Part shown: positions 11,448 through 24,357 of the stretch, in pieces | How the letters are laid out: each line of letters starts with the position of its first letter | How positions within the stretch are numbered: position 1 is the stretch's first letter | NCBI GenBank assembly: GCA_030407005.1 | Contig: JAUDYN010000009.1 | Location: 1,860,001 to 1,924,000 of the forward strand | From: Desarmillaria ectypa | Taxonomy: Eukaryota; Basidiomycota; Agaricomycetes; Agaricales; Physalacriaceae | Reading direction: 5' to 3' | Length of the DNA stretch: 64,000 nucleotides | Position numbers and translations under genes: made by a program | Notes under the pieces: model-generated | Databases searched by the model: none | Told to the model about the DNA's origin: nothing | What the model saw: only the letters and a program-made list of their open reading frames with translations

Positions 11448-12903
11448 ATGGCCTTGAATCCCCGTTCTGCTGGGTCTATTCGTGCACCCAGCATCGACAA
11501 TTCCTTCCGGTCAGACGCCGACTCAGCATGCCATGTGATCATTGGCAGTGATGATGCTTATCGTATGGAATCCCTATCTGACGACGGGACCTCTCCTCCA
11601 GAAGAGGAATGTGACATTTTCGACCTGGAGCTAGTTACCTCTGTTGGTGCGAAAGTACGGCATATGCTCTGTCGCTTTTCTTCTCACTAATTATATTATC
11701 ATTTAGCAAACTGAAATTAGCGTCCGTAGACGCAACCCCACACTCACATCCAGTGGGCGTCCCACTTACAAAGTCGAGAAGAAAACTATCAGTCATTTTT
11801 TGGGCAAGAAAAACATGGCTGTCGTCATTAACCGTAACGAGGGTCTCAGCGCGGTCAACAGTAGCTCACGGTCGCGGTTGCACTCCAAGGGATACGCCCC
11901 CATTTTCGAAGCCCATGACGAAAACACTCGCCAAATAACGATGACTGCCACGCCTCAATGCGTTCTGTCTGGCACTGTCCGCGGCAATCGCGTCACTATT
12001 ACACCGTCTTGCGGTTCCTACGACCCTCAAAACTCTAGAACTCATAAACGTGACGGCACTGCATACCATTTCTTTGCCCTCGTTATTTCAGATTTGAGCA
12101 GCATCCCTCCTGGAGTCGAGAGCAGCGACCAAATGGGGATACCCAAGCCGTCATATCCCGGCGGCGGGTATTTTGTGTTCGACGCCAACAGCCAAGGGCG
12201 CAAGGAGCTCCTGTGCTCATTATACTGTACCCGATACGACAAACGGCATCGCGTACACCCGAATGACATCCTAGTCGCTGAACTCCGGCTTCCAAACCTT
12301 CCCAACTCGGCGTTCTCCTCCTCCAAGCCACCAACTCCTTCCTGGACGCGTCTCTTCCGCGAACATCACGCTTCCCTGCACATCTCCAAACGCGCCATCG
12401 ATGCTTGTTTTTCAGGCGAGGACGTCAGGATCCTCGCATCGGAGCCCGTTCCTGGGAAACGCCATTTCTTTACGCGCGAGCAGGGGTTAGAGATTATCGT
12501 GTCAGTGATGACAATGTCGCTGTTGGCGATTGAGCATGATGGGTTAGAGAGTAAGAAGTGGATGTGGTTAAATTCACGGGAGGTTATGGAACAGCCTGTC
12601 GTGCCGAGAAAAATGGAGGTAGAGGCGGACAGGGTGTCTATCGCGTCAAGAGACACGCTGAGGTCGACGGGGGAACCAGAGACAGTGAAGCCGCCCGAAG
12701 GTACGGATTGGACAGTCACGACGTACAACTCTGAAATCAGCTTGAGGCGAGCAGCTGGTATCAGTGCGAGGGAGCCATCGTTCATCGATGACGGAGAGAA
12801 CAGTGAGCAGATGTACACGGCCAGTTATGTGCCAGAACCGTCAAGAGAATCGCTTGATAGCCAGATACGACATCCCGCCCATGCCGTTCAGCTCGTCGGC
12901 TGA
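11448..12903 (+). CDS. Hypothetical protein, 467 residues
   Basis: Two exons: 11448-11654 and 11707-12903, separated by a 52-bp GT-AG intron. The first exon gives an acidic, Ser-rich N-terminus (MALNPRSAGSIRAPSIDN). The second is a single open frame of nearly 400 codons with a compact central region (FFALVISDLSSIPPG, KELLCSLYCTRYDKRHR) suggesting a beta-rich cytosolic fold, and a charged, disordered tail. No signal peptide; one weakly hydrophobic stretch (LEIIVSVMTMSLLAIEHDG). The family is not recognised; similar proteins of unknown function are common in Agaricomycetes. It converges with the RRM gene, with only 120 bp between the stop codons. Confidence 0.75.
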
Positions 12904-13023
12904 AACAGACACTTTCTTCAACTTCGGAATCGTCAAAAGTATACCCAAATCTTTTCAGTGGTGGAGTGGGGTAATGAATATAATAGATGGACATATCTAC
13001 TTTGAATATAGAATATATTATAC

Positions 13024-14480
13024 TCAGAACATCTCATCGTCACCAAAAGATTTTCGTGGCGAACGAGCCCTGTCGCCGTCTCGACGACGAGCGTATTCCA
13101 GCTTGAGAGTGGCATCCTCCCCTGTTCGCGTCCCATTGAGTTTTTCCATCAAGTCTGTCGCACTCTCGATGTCACTCATGTGAATGAACCCTGCGTTCGC
13201 TTTTTCTGAGTAGTTGTTGCGCACTAAAGAAAACATAATTAAAACATCCCACCAAAAAACTCAATACAAAAAAACTCACGGAAGTACACGCTCACTACGT
13301 TTGCCGCGTATGGGCCCAGTAATTCGCGCATGGCTTTTTCGTCTCCAACAAAGTCATGAAAGTACAGTTTTTGGTTTGGATCGTTAGGTACGGTGTTCCT
13401 TGCCTCCTGGTAGTCAATGTTCATCTGGAGACCATCCAGTGTCAGTGGTTCCTTCATATAATGATCGAACGCCTTTTCAGCACAATCTTGCTGGGAAAAT
13501 TGTACATGTGCGAAACGTCGAGATCTTCCTTCCGCATCGTATGCTGTAGGACGTCAGAGACTCCGCAAATGGAGAATAGCAAGACCTCCTCACCGACATG
13601 AACCCGCATTATTCTCCCAAACTTGCTAAACGCTTCCCTCAACTCGGCCTCTGCACCATCAGGGAACCCACCGATAAAAAGCGTGTCCGAGGGACTCCGT
13701 TTCCCTCTCTCATCTCTTTTTGAGGTTTTTCCGTAGTCCATGATGGTCTGACGACCGCCAAACATGAAGGGCTGCTCTTCGTGTGCCTTGTAAACGCTCG
13801 TAGCCTGAGAGACATCTGCAAAATCAACATGTGCGAATCCCAGCGCGAGACCGCGTGAATTCGTGCCTAGGGCGCGCGTCAGAGGTATGGAAAGGAATAA
13901 AGAGATAAGCTACACACCCATCCTTATACGGGTGATCTCGCCGAAACTGCCAAGCTCATATTGTATGTCCTCTTCTGTCATATTATACGGAAGGTTCCCG
14001 AGATAAATAGTTTGCGTGGGGACTCCTTTTGTGTCGATAGACGCGCGGGGCTCCCGTGCCCTCACGGGTTGTTTACTGAGTTCGATTCTTGCTTGACGGG
14101 TACCGAACACGAACGGTTCGGTCTGGTGGGACTGGTATAGGCGCTCAGCTTCTTCTGGATTGTCAAATGTAACATGTGCATATCCTAGTGGTACGCCGTT
14201 TGGGTTCACGGCTGCAAATCATCAGAGACTGTCTTCGAAAATGAATTTCCAGCTCACCCATCTTCACACCCTTTATCGTTCCAAAACTCCCAAGTTCATA
14301 TCGTACGTCGTCATCGGTCATGTTGTACGGTAGGTTGGCTAGGTAAATGGTGTCGGTAGTAGCACGGGGACCAGTCGACATCAACCGTACGGTCAGTCGC
14401 GTCGGTATTGCTGTCCTGGATAATGTTCGTGACGCCGAGAACAACGCAGATTTGCTTGAACGGAGAAATCCGGCAAACAT
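13024..14480 (-). CDS. Mitochondrial RNA-binding protein with four RRM domains
   Basis: The protein begins with a basic, Ser-rich, acid-free leader (MFAGFLRSSKSALFSASRTL) typical of mitochondrial targeting. Four RNA-recognition motifs follow. Their RNP2-like strands read IYLANLPYN, IYLGNLPYN, LFIGGFP and LYFHDFV, and their RNP1-like strands read GYAHVTF, GFAHVDF and FAHVQF. Introns of about 50-60 bp split each RRM near the middle, as at 14180-14260, 13880-13920, 13535-13600 and 13240-13280. The tail is basic and acidic (KLEYARRRDGDRARSPRKSF). The role is inferred to be mitochondrial mRNA binding, stability or translation; the target is unknown. RRM1 and RRM2 are strikingly alike (LPYNMT, YELGSFG), suggesting an internal duplication. 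Confidence 0.85.
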
Positions 14481-16664
14481 TTTGAAAGATGGAAGAGGAA
14501 ACGAAAAATGAGTTGGAAGTCAGTGGCTAAAACCGAAGGCGACAAGGCTGGTCACGGAATAAAAATTATGTTCTGTTTGTCAGTATTCGATACAGACGGC
14601 ATCGGCATCTCGGTCCGAGGACTCCGAGAGGTTCATTGCGTCGTCACGAGACCTTGGAACTGGAAAAGGTTTCGCTTTCCGCTTCAGCTTTTATATCTTT
14701 GTTTTGAGCACTGTAAAGCAAAAAGGTACTGTAATTCCACTGTTCCATAGGTGCGAATGTTTTCATACCGTTTTACTGACGTCATTTTCAGGACCGAGAA
14801 GGCTTCATTAAAACCTTTTGAGGTTTCAAAGTTTTTTACGAGTTAAAAAAGCACTGGCCTCTGCTGTGAAGGCCCCGCGATGGTGTAGGCCTCATATTCT
14901 AGACCAAGAACGTGCAGCTAGATAGAATAATACGAGAAAAAACGGTCCGCAACACTTACTATCCATATCCCGGACTTGATACCATCTGATTCTAGACAGT
15001 CTAGGTAGTCTTCGTTGCTAATCGCTACAGCCTTGAAGCTTGATCATCGAAATACCACGTACGACGATGATGCGGAAGTTCGACGGAGGATACGATAAGC
15101 GGAGCATTAGGCAAGATACATAAGAGAACGAAATACTTCTTCTACAGCGGAGTGACGCCCACGTCCAAAAGGTTGAGCATGGATGGACTTGACAAGCGAA
15201 CCATTCTGGATTCTCAGCGCATGACCATAGCTATAATTGACTCGAATCAAATTATGGAACGTTCGTGCTTTTCATTTGAGTAAAAGTGAATATTGACATC
15301 GTTACGTTAGATCGTACCTATTCCACCATTAGAATTACCTCCCAAAAAATCAGTGTCAGCAAAATCGAAGCAAATCATCTATGACCTTTCTCACAAAACA
15401 AGACCTGCAGCTTCGCAACAAGCTCCTGTTTCCTCGAGCATCACCATATGCATGGCTAGTGTGACTGGAGTGTTTTATCGCTGACATCTACCTACAATAT
15501 GTCCAAGGCCTAGAGACCTTGCCGGCCGTGCGGACCTGACGTTCACCATCCCTTCCGTCGCCTATCACGTCAATCCCTGTCGCCTTATCATTCTCATCCA
15601 ACTGCTTCCATGACCCTTGCGCGCATCGATTGTGGGAGTAGAGTGTCTTAGAAGAGTTTTCCGCCTCCAGGTACGCAATTTCGGTTCTCTGTGACCTTTA
15701 TTTTACTACTTGCTCATCCCCAAAATACTTAGCCTTCGATAGACCACTCCATATTGCATCCACACAGGCCTGTATTACCAGTTTTATCACAGTGTGGTTT
15801 GACTTAGGCGCCGTCATGCTCTTGATATCCCGAGGTCAGAAACTGCCCTCAATTAAGGTACGTCCCACCATTTCTCCCCGTGGTCTTGACATTTCAGCGC
15901 ACCTCGGCTGACTCAAACAATCTTGTGATTCTCAGTTCAGATTCCGCATCGGCGATGTCAATAGCTCGACGGACACATAGTGAATTGATTAAATTCCAGA
16001 GCCTTTTCCTGCTCCCTTTAGACCTTAACTCGAGCTATCGACTCGGCATTGGGTAGGTTCGAAATATGTGCCTGAAATTAATTTCTAATTCCCCTAGGTA
16101 TGATAGGACAAGACTCGGAACAGCGACTAAGGGCATCGGAACACCGTGTAGCTCGCAGACTTTGTATCTCCGACGACAGCTAGAATTGAACTCAGAGAAG
16201 TCGTATCTTGGACCAGAATATGTGACAGGGAGAATTTACGTGTTCTTTTCTCTCTTCTACATTCATATTTCATGCGACGAGTCGGATTCGTAGCTCACCA
16301 GCCGCACTCTTGGCACCACAAAACACCGGAAGTAATGCTATCCGCCTTTCCGGGATATCAAAGTCAACTAATCGCCGCAACATTCAAGATGTTAACGTCT
16401 TCTAACTTCAAAGAACTTATTTCTTAATGCACATAGATCATGTAACCAGTTCCAGCTGACTGACAGTGTGCTATTGCAGCCATGTGAGTTGATCAGGTGG
16501 GTTCTGCGAAGCGAAGTTTACTGTATTCCTCGGCTCACATAATGCCTTGATGTTCCTCCGGTGTAGGATTGGTCCTGGATATCGTAAAGGATAACAAAAT
16601 GACCTATAAACCGGGTACCTCGTCCTAGTATATTCTCTACTATTCCCTACTACTGTCCTTCACA
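14481..16664. other. Long intergenic region, no gene supported
   Basis: About 2.2 kb between the RRM gene and the oxygenase gene. Short open frames occur (for example 16066-16293) but none has a family match or convincing splice signals, and the base composition is AT-rich with scattered pyrimidine tracts. It probably contains the promoters of the two divergent flanking genes. Confidence 0.45.
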
Positions 16665-19600
16665 ATGTCGTCGAGACCCGACCTGACAAAAAGTTTCATC
16701 GTCGTGCGTTGTCTGCGATATCAATGGTAGTGGACATCACTAACTGAGTTTTGACCCATAGTCGGCTGCAGAGTTGCAGTATTTCAAGGGCAGACCAGTC
16801 CCGACGGCGCCTGATGGTTTGTACGACTCGCAGGCTGCCGCGCAGAACGAGCAGAACGGGAAGGATGACCAGCACTCGGTGCTCTACAACGTTGTCAATG
16901 GTGCCCAGCAGGCGGTGAAGCGCGGGCTGGTAGTCCCAGACACACTAAAGGCCGCGGTGAGTCCATATTCAGTCGTTCCCTCATTTGTAGACTTCTTACG
17001 CTATCGCTGGGTTTTATAGCAAGGTGTTTTGGACGTTGTGAACAGCCCCGACGCGATAAACGATCGGAAGGGGATCTTCACTACATCGTTGGCGGCCATC
17101 ACGAGGCTTCCGCCAGGCTCGATACAGGATGAGCTCAACAACGAGGCTATAGCTTTATTGTATAATACGTTGCCTCATCCACCGTCGACATTCATCGGCC
17201 CGCAGTCTCAATGGAGGAGCGCCGACGGGTATGGGAACTGCGTTGAGAATCCACAACTTGGAAGGGCGGGTACGCCGTATGCACGAAGCGTTCAAGGGAG
17301 ACATCCGCTTCCAGGTACATCGCTGCCAGATCCGGGTTTGGTTTTTGATACGCTACTTTGTGCGCGTGATGTAAGTATTCCTTCTGCGCTTGGAACAAGG
17401 TTTTCCCTGCTTACGAATGACGTGATAGTGGCAACAACATCCTGGGAAGAACTCCTCGTTGACCTTCGCCTTCGCGTCGATTGTCACCCACTCGCTTTTC
17501 AGGACAGATCCTACCGACTGGACACGCAATAATACATCGTCGTACCTTGATCTTTCGCCTTTGTATGGGTACAGCCAGGCCACACAGGATCAGGTGCGCG
17601 ATAAGGAGAAGGGACGTGGGCTCCTCTACCCCGACACCTTCAGTGAGGAACGGTTAATCTTCTCGCCAGCAGCGGCATCTGCACTGCTTGTCATCTTCAG
17701 CCGGAACCACAACGTACGTCGTATATTCTACCCTTTTTTTTCGTCCGCGAAATACGGCTTGAGAATAGTAACATTCTGACTGTTCGTTGCAGTACATTGC
17801 CAACATACTACTGAAGATCAATGAATGGAAGCGGTGGTCCGATCCACCACCTACTGATCCCCAGCAGCGTGCCCTGCAAGATGAAGACATTTTCCAGACG
17901 GCGCGACATGTCAAGTCAGTTCCTCCTTCTCAGAAGTCCTGAGGTTCTTTTCTATGCTGACCGAACAATCAGCTGCGGGCATTTCATATCTCTCATCTTT
18001 GGCGACTACGTCGCCGGTTTCCTCGGACTTCCACGTGAAGGGAACACATGGAGCATGAATCCGTTCGATGTCCGTCCACTTTGATGTTGAGTTGTGTCGT
18101 CGGACTAATCAACTATCACAGCCCATTACGACAAAGAAAGGTGAGAAAATCAGTCGAGGACAGGGTAACCAAGTCTCTGTCGAGTTCAACCTCCTCTACC
18201 GCGTAGGAACGCTTTTGTTTTAAAATGCGTTGGAGCTCACAGATATTGTAGTGGCACGCAACGATTGCGAAAGAGGATATCAAATGGACAGAGGACGAGT
18301 TCGCGTCCCTTTTCAGTTCGATGGGAAAATCAACAGACCAGGTCACCCTCGACGATTTCAAGGTCGCCGCAGTTAGTGCATTCAGAACGATCGACCCAGA
18401 GCCGAGAAAGCGGGTATTTGGCGGGTACGTCTTGACAATTTCTGTTCATTGTCTGTCACTAATTAACTTGTCGATAGTATGGTGCGCCAGGCTGATGGCA
18501 CCTTTAAAGACGACGATCTCGCACGGATCCTGCAGGACGCTACTGACAAGGCAGCCGGTGCGTACCGCGCTCGGGGGACGCCGGCGGCGCTGCGCCCGAT
18601 CGAGATCATGGCTATGGAGCAGGCACGTCTGTGGGGGTGCTGCACCATGAACGAGTTCCGTGAGTTCCTTGGCCTGGCCCGCCTTAAGTCGTTCTCGGAG
18701 TGGTCTAGCAATCCCGAGATCGCACAGACGGCAGAGCTCCTGTACGGGCACATTGATAACCTCGAGCTCTATCCTGGCCTGCAGGCAGAGGACTGTATGG
18801 CACTGGGGCCTGGGAGCGGTATTTGTTGTGGGTACACGATGACGAGGGCGATCCTGGCAGATGCGATAGTGTTGGTGCGTGGCGATCGGTTCTATACCAC
18901 GGACTTTACACGTGAGTGTCATGTGCTATTTGCCAACTTTGTGCTGACCGTGTGCGTGTAGCTGCGAACCTCACTTCATGGGGTATTCAGGATTGCGCCC
19001 GCAATCCGGACAACGGCGCCTTTGGTGCAGAGCTTCCCAAGCTCCTCTTCCGCCACCTCCCCCGCCACTACCCCGGCAATAGTACCTACGGCCTCTTCCC
19101 CTTCTTCACCCCCGCGGCCGTTAAAGAGAACCTTTCCAATATTGGGCTCGACCTTTCGAATTACAACTTTGAGCGGCCAAAGCCAAAGCCGATCCCCATC
19201 GTGCTTAATACGATGTCGGCTATCCGATATGTGTTTAATGACTACAACATCTACAAGCAAACATACACAGACGACATGAACTTGCTGACGCAGGGTTACG
19301 GGTATGTACTTATTAACCATGTCTTTGTCTTATGGTGACAATTTTGTTCAGATTTATGCTCTCATTTGACGAGAAAGAGAAACATAACACTGATCGTGTA
19401 TTGGTGAGTAGACGTGGTGCTACTCCAATAATATCTTTTCATTGGCACTGCAGACCCTAAACGCTCTTTTCCCTGACCGAGAAACGAGGAGTCAATACGT
19501 CGCATGGTATAAGGCCAAGACTCTTGAGCTCCTTAAAAAGAAATCCTTCAAGTGCGATCCGATCCCGCTCGTGTTTTCTTCCAAGCACTAATGTCTTCTG

Positions 19601-20988
19601 CAGATATCCTGGTGTGCCAGGAAACTACGTTGATATTGTCAGGGACGTCATCAATCTCGTTAGTGCTCATTGGGTTGCTGAAAACTTGGTGCGGCTCGAT
19701 GACATCTATCCTTCGCTTTGTGTGTCTGACTCGTCATCCCGTGACTAGATTGGCTTTCCATTGAAAACGGAGGAAAATCCATCAGGAATACTCACAGAAC
19801 AGGAGTTTTATCAGATGTTGGCGCTGCTCTTCACATGCGTCTTCATAAATATCGACTCGGAGCACTGGTGGGCACTCCGCTCCGGTGCGTTGAAGGTCAG
19901 CGACGTCGTGACGGGCTTGATCGAACAGGGCATTACCAACGCTTCTCCTCAAACTGCAACCGTAAGTATCTTCAAGGTTCTCAAATCTTCGTCTTCTGAT
20001 CATGCCTCCCGTATAAATGATAGAATGCTATTGTTGGCGTCTTCACAAAGCTCAAGGAAACTGTCTGGCCGTCAGCACGTCAGAACTGTCCTGGCTTCCT
20101 TACTCGCCTAACGGCGTCTGGGAGACCGATGCGTGACCTTGCGGCTATCGTTATTGGGTTGGCTGTCGGCAGTTCCGTCAATTATGCCCAAGGTAAGTGA
20201 GCTCAAGCCGTTTCTATCACGTTTCGACTGAGCACTTGGCAATACACAGCTGTTTCGCACATAGTCGACTTCTATCTGGATGACAGCCGTGCTGCAGAGA
20301 GAGCTGCGCTCATTGCTGTGTGCAAGCGCGATGATGCGAAGAGCTCGGAACTACTCAAAGGCTACGTCCACGAGGCCATGCGCCTCAACCCACAATTCGG
20401 TGGACTCTTCCGCTACGCCGTGAAGGACGATGTCATTGACCAGGGACACGGTCTCCCGCCTGTCAAAGTACGCCCAGGCGATATCATCTTTGGGGGCTAC
20501 AAGAACGCACACCGCAATGTACATAGATTTTTTTCTCGCATTGAAGCTTTCCGCTGACTGTTTTTCTGTCCTAGCCGGATGACTTCCCGGATCCCTTAAA
20601 GGTCGACCCCACTCGCCCACTGGACAACTACGAGCTGCAGGGATGCGGTTTCCATGGCTGCCCCGGCGTCGCTTTCGTGCAGGAGGCAGTCCCCGCCATG
20701 ATCAAGATCATTTTCAGCCTACCTGGTATCCGGCGGGCGCCTGGACAGGCCGGAACGCTTGATGGGTTCACTCTCAACCAGTTTGAGGTGCGAGATCATT
20801 CATTCTAGCTGTCGACTCGTTATTTAATCTCCCCTCCCGTGCAGACTGATAATAAAATGTACATCACGTCGACTGGTCAATGGGGCCCGTGGCCGGCTTC
20901 CCTCCAGATCATGGTGCGTACCGCAATTTTCAATTAGCGTGAAGGTGGTGACGTCTAATGTTTCACCCCACAGTACGACGATGCTTGA
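16665..20988 (+). CDS. ppo: Psi-producing oxygenase / linoleate diol synthase (dioxygenase-P450 fusion)
   Basis: A heme enzyme of the Ppo/LDS family that oxygenates linoleic or oleic acid to hydroperoxides and can isomerise them to diols; such oxylipins (psi factors) regulate fungal sporulation. The ATG gives MSSRPDLTKSF. The N-terminal heme-peroxidase-like domain shows the distal-His region (FASIVTHSLFRTDPTD), NNTSSYLDLSPLYG, and the proximal heme His with catalytic Tyr in YRWHAT, which is split by an intron at about 18205-18250. The C-terminal P450 domain shows an ExxR motif (HEAMRLNP) and a heme-Cys motif (GCGFHGCPG). Around 20 introns; the product is about 1,050 residues, the usual family length. 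It ends SLQIMYDDA at 20988. Both heme ligands appear present, so both half-reactions are possible. Confidence 0.93.
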
Positions 20989-21203
20989 AAAATTGCGGGT
21001 TGGCCTTGAGTTCCTTCCCCACTTCACTCAGGTTCTCAATTTTTTTGAGATTTCTTCTTGACTCCATGAAATCATTTTGACATGAACCGACTCGTGGAAA
21101 CTTTAGTGCACGCATATTGTATTATTTGATTGAATATTGATTCAGTAAAGATCGTACAGTGATGGATCCAAAGCCGCAATCCTAAATCTGCGAGGTCGCG
21201 CTG

Positions 21204-22540
21204 ATGTTCTCCTGCAGAAAGTATCGCAGCATGGATGAGATAGCTTCTATTTTCTATCTCATAGCATGTATTGCGGAAGCCGTGACGAGTTCGCGTCGTA
21301 TCTTCCCATTTACGCCTCAGACACAAGGCATATCATGGACATTCCTGTTTTATGCCTTTGATCATATGGAGAAAGCTATGTTATCCGATGAGTGGTGCCC
21401 CCTTACCATCAGAATCATTTCCGAACAGGCGTGCGTATTGAGCTACGCGAGTACGCGCCGGCCGTACGTCCGAGACGCCATTGGACATCAAAAATGTAGA
21501 AGGAACGCGTGTGTTATCAACACAATTGACACCTCCAGCTACTCCAATAAACACACGATGGAAGCATGCGCTTGCGTGTATTCGAAACCTCCGCTAGAGC
21601 AAGTCGCTGGCTCTTTGGAAAGAGGAGCGATACCGGTTGTCTATCAGCTACCTATCAATAACAATATGAGCTCCTGCAGCGCCTCACAGACCTCGTATAT
21701 CGCAATTTCCCATCTCTGGGCTGATGGACTCGGCAGTACAACCGAAGTGGGACTTCCTACATGTCAAATCAACCGGCTAGCAGGTATAGCTCGTCGACTG
21801 ATTCCTAGTGGTGCGTTTTGGATGGATGCACTGTGTATTCCGGAAAGGAGGGATACGAGGAAACGCGCCATCGGCTTGATGGCACAGACATATAGGAATG
21901 CGGACGCCGTGCTGGTGATTGACGCCGGCATCCGCTCTTGCTCACTTTATGCCCCTCCAGAAGAGAGACTACTTCGCATTCTGTCCTCTGGATGGATGCA
22001 GCGTCTCTGGTCGACAAATCTACGGCCATCGCCAGTAATTACAAACAGAACGAAGCTTCATGTACACCTCAAGGGTTGATCGCGGAATACTCGGTTGTCT
22101 ATTTCGCGAATACCACTCTCAGAAGAGACGTGCAGTGGTTGATTCAGGATATCGCGAAGCAGCGAATTTACGAAGTCACAGATGTCTCCAGTGATGCGGA
22201 GAACTATTCTTGCAATGTTCTGCTGCTGATGGTACCCCCGGGGCCATCAGAGACAGTGGTTTGTGTAGCATGTTGGGCGGGTTGTAGACGAGACGGACTC
22301 CAGATACACAGGTGGAGACAGGGTTACCTGCGAGTATCGACGGCGGGTAATGTTAACGGATGTCAGTGGGCACCGGTTGAAGATAGAAAAAGTAGGCAGA
22401 CCGTTAAGAGCGAAATCGGGAAGGATATGCGTACTAACGACATGAGTCTGTTTCCAAGTACAAGTCTTAGTAGAGTGGGGGCTAACGCATTTGCACGGTA
22501 TGTCCCAGTTCCCCTTAGGTATTACCTGAAGTACTTATAA
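21204..22540 (+). pseudogene. HET-domain gene with large internal deletion
   Basis: The first 280 codons are clearly homologous to the intact HET protein at 28981-31095. Shared signatures are a Cys-rich stretch (MEACACVYSKPP), the HET core YIAISHLWADGLGSTTE, GAFWMDALCIPE, and SSGWMQRLW. The frame then breaks where the other protein continues LWTLQEG. About 180 residues are missing, and similarity resumes in another phase (CTPQGLIAEYSVVYFAN), running open to 22540. HET domains trigger cell death on non-self recognition in fungi (established for het-c, het-e and het-d in Podospora); this copy has lost the middle of its protein and is probably non-functional. Start codon uncertain. Confidence 0.8.
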
Positions 22541-22729
22541 CACTGTGTAAAACTAGATTTGGTACATATCGGGGCGCGTCATGTCATGAGGCAATCTGAA
22601 GCGAAGGTCGGACCGGGCTGCTACATTCATCTCCCAGTACCAAAAGTGAATATGTTTGAAAACAAGTTTGGATTCATAACAGGTTACGGTACCTTCAGAA
22701 ATACAAGATTAGCTACTCTTATGCATTTA

Positions 22730-24357
22730 CTATACTGTTCTCCGACTCCGAACCAAGACCTGTGGATCGTCCCAAGTGTCTCTACCTACCAGCTTGTACG
22801 TCAAACCCTCAAGAGAGGCAGCAAATCTCACCCTCTCGCCCCTTCCGAGCCCCCCAACGTGAAACTCCCTGTATTTCCAATCCCAATCCACTGTTTTCCT
22901 TTCGTCGATCTCATGTTCCATGCCAACTCTATGAAACAAGCCATATCCGTGGTGCTCCACTAACACCAACGTCAACTCATATACGCCGGCAGGTATGGGA
23001 TCTCCCTTGGGAGTTGAGACGATTGTCCACGTCTCTGGATCGCGGTTCAACTCCTTCCGTCGTCCAACAACAATGGCCCATATCTCTCCATTGTCATAGG
23101 CATTACCCTGGCTCCTGGTCTCGTGCCAATCATGCACCAGTACAGCCTTTCCCCAAAATGTGAAATATCCTGAATCTGTCATCTTGCCTTTCGGTGCCCC
23201 TTCTGTTTGCCATACAGCTTGTGTACCGACAACTTCAAATGCCAATACCCTCCCTTACCCCGTCTTTATGTATGCCCTTCCACTTTCGCTAGTTTCTGGC
23301 ATTTGCGGCAGAGTGGAAATATCCTCAGAGGGCTTTATCCAAGGTGCAATGTGCAACCACGTAGCTGTTGCACCAGGCCGTCTCATCAACACCTGGATCA
23401 GCTTGATCGTCGCCCTCACCCTATCATCTTGAGTGAATTGGAATACATCTAGGTGAACGCCCAATAGGTCCATCAAGGTAAACACCATATCTACAGGACG
23501 TGAGTAAGAACGTGTTAGGCGGATACCCATAGGGACCTGTTTTGAGAGGGTGATAGTGCACGGCGCAACAGAATTGCTGCAGGGGTAGAGATAATCCTCA
23601 CTGGGAGCCTGTCGTGCTGTTCTGAAAGCGCAGGCTCAAAAACCTTTACCCACTCAACCCAGCCTCGAATCGCCCTGTATAGCACTCTTAGACTACATAC
23701 CGCCGAACGGTCTGCTTCTAGGACACTCTCAACGGGAGACATATTCCTCTTGAGTAGGAATTTTCGGGCCTCTTCGCTATACATTCACCTATTGCATTGC
23801 TCCTCTAGGAAGTCCCGATATGTTGGATGGGTGAAGCTGAAGATGCACTTGACCTTCATCTCTCCTGGTGCTGTGGATTCAGGTAGGTGTTGAAGGTCAC
23901 GCCAAGGGCAGGAAATAGCAGCGAAGGGAGGAAGAGGTAAGGATGAAATGCCAGAATTAAATGCCTGTGAGCTGCCAATGCTAGTCGGCGGTGGATACTC
24001 GATGATTCGGAGTTTGTCAGAATATAAAAAGGAGGAACAATCCAGGCGAAACCGACATGGCGTGGCGAGTGAATCGAGCTGCATGATACCTCCTGCAAGG
24101 TTGGACAGTTTGGTGGAAAAAACTGTACGCGACATTGTGTCGTTCCCATTGACAAGTATAAGAGGTTCATCTATAATGGCCTCTCCACATCCATCAGCGA
24201 CCGATGTTGAGGGATTGATACTTGGAAAACCTATGAGTTTCCTGGTAACAGTTGCAGCATATGGTACGTACCTGTAAGCGGGTCTACTCTCATTATTTAC
24301 CTTCATACCAACTTGGTTTCTTCCTGAAAATATTATCAGTGAAATTGAGATTGTCAC
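22730..24357 (-). pseudogene. HET-like gene, decayed copy
   Basis: Minus-strand fragments in several phases match the HET-like gene at 26240-28561. They include the N-terminal core (PLPPFAAISCPWRDLQHLPE) near 23900, the segment SRPVDMVFTLMDLLGVHLD near 23500, and the C-terminal beta-rich domain as one 171-codon open frame at 23245-22730. The central part that normally carries the conserved WLDRLCIMQ signature is absent, and stops separate the pieces. The 23784-23515 segment (RKFLLKRNMSPVESVLEADR) has no counterpart that I can align. I judge it a pseudogene; the C-terminal open frame could still be transcribed. Confidence 0.65.
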
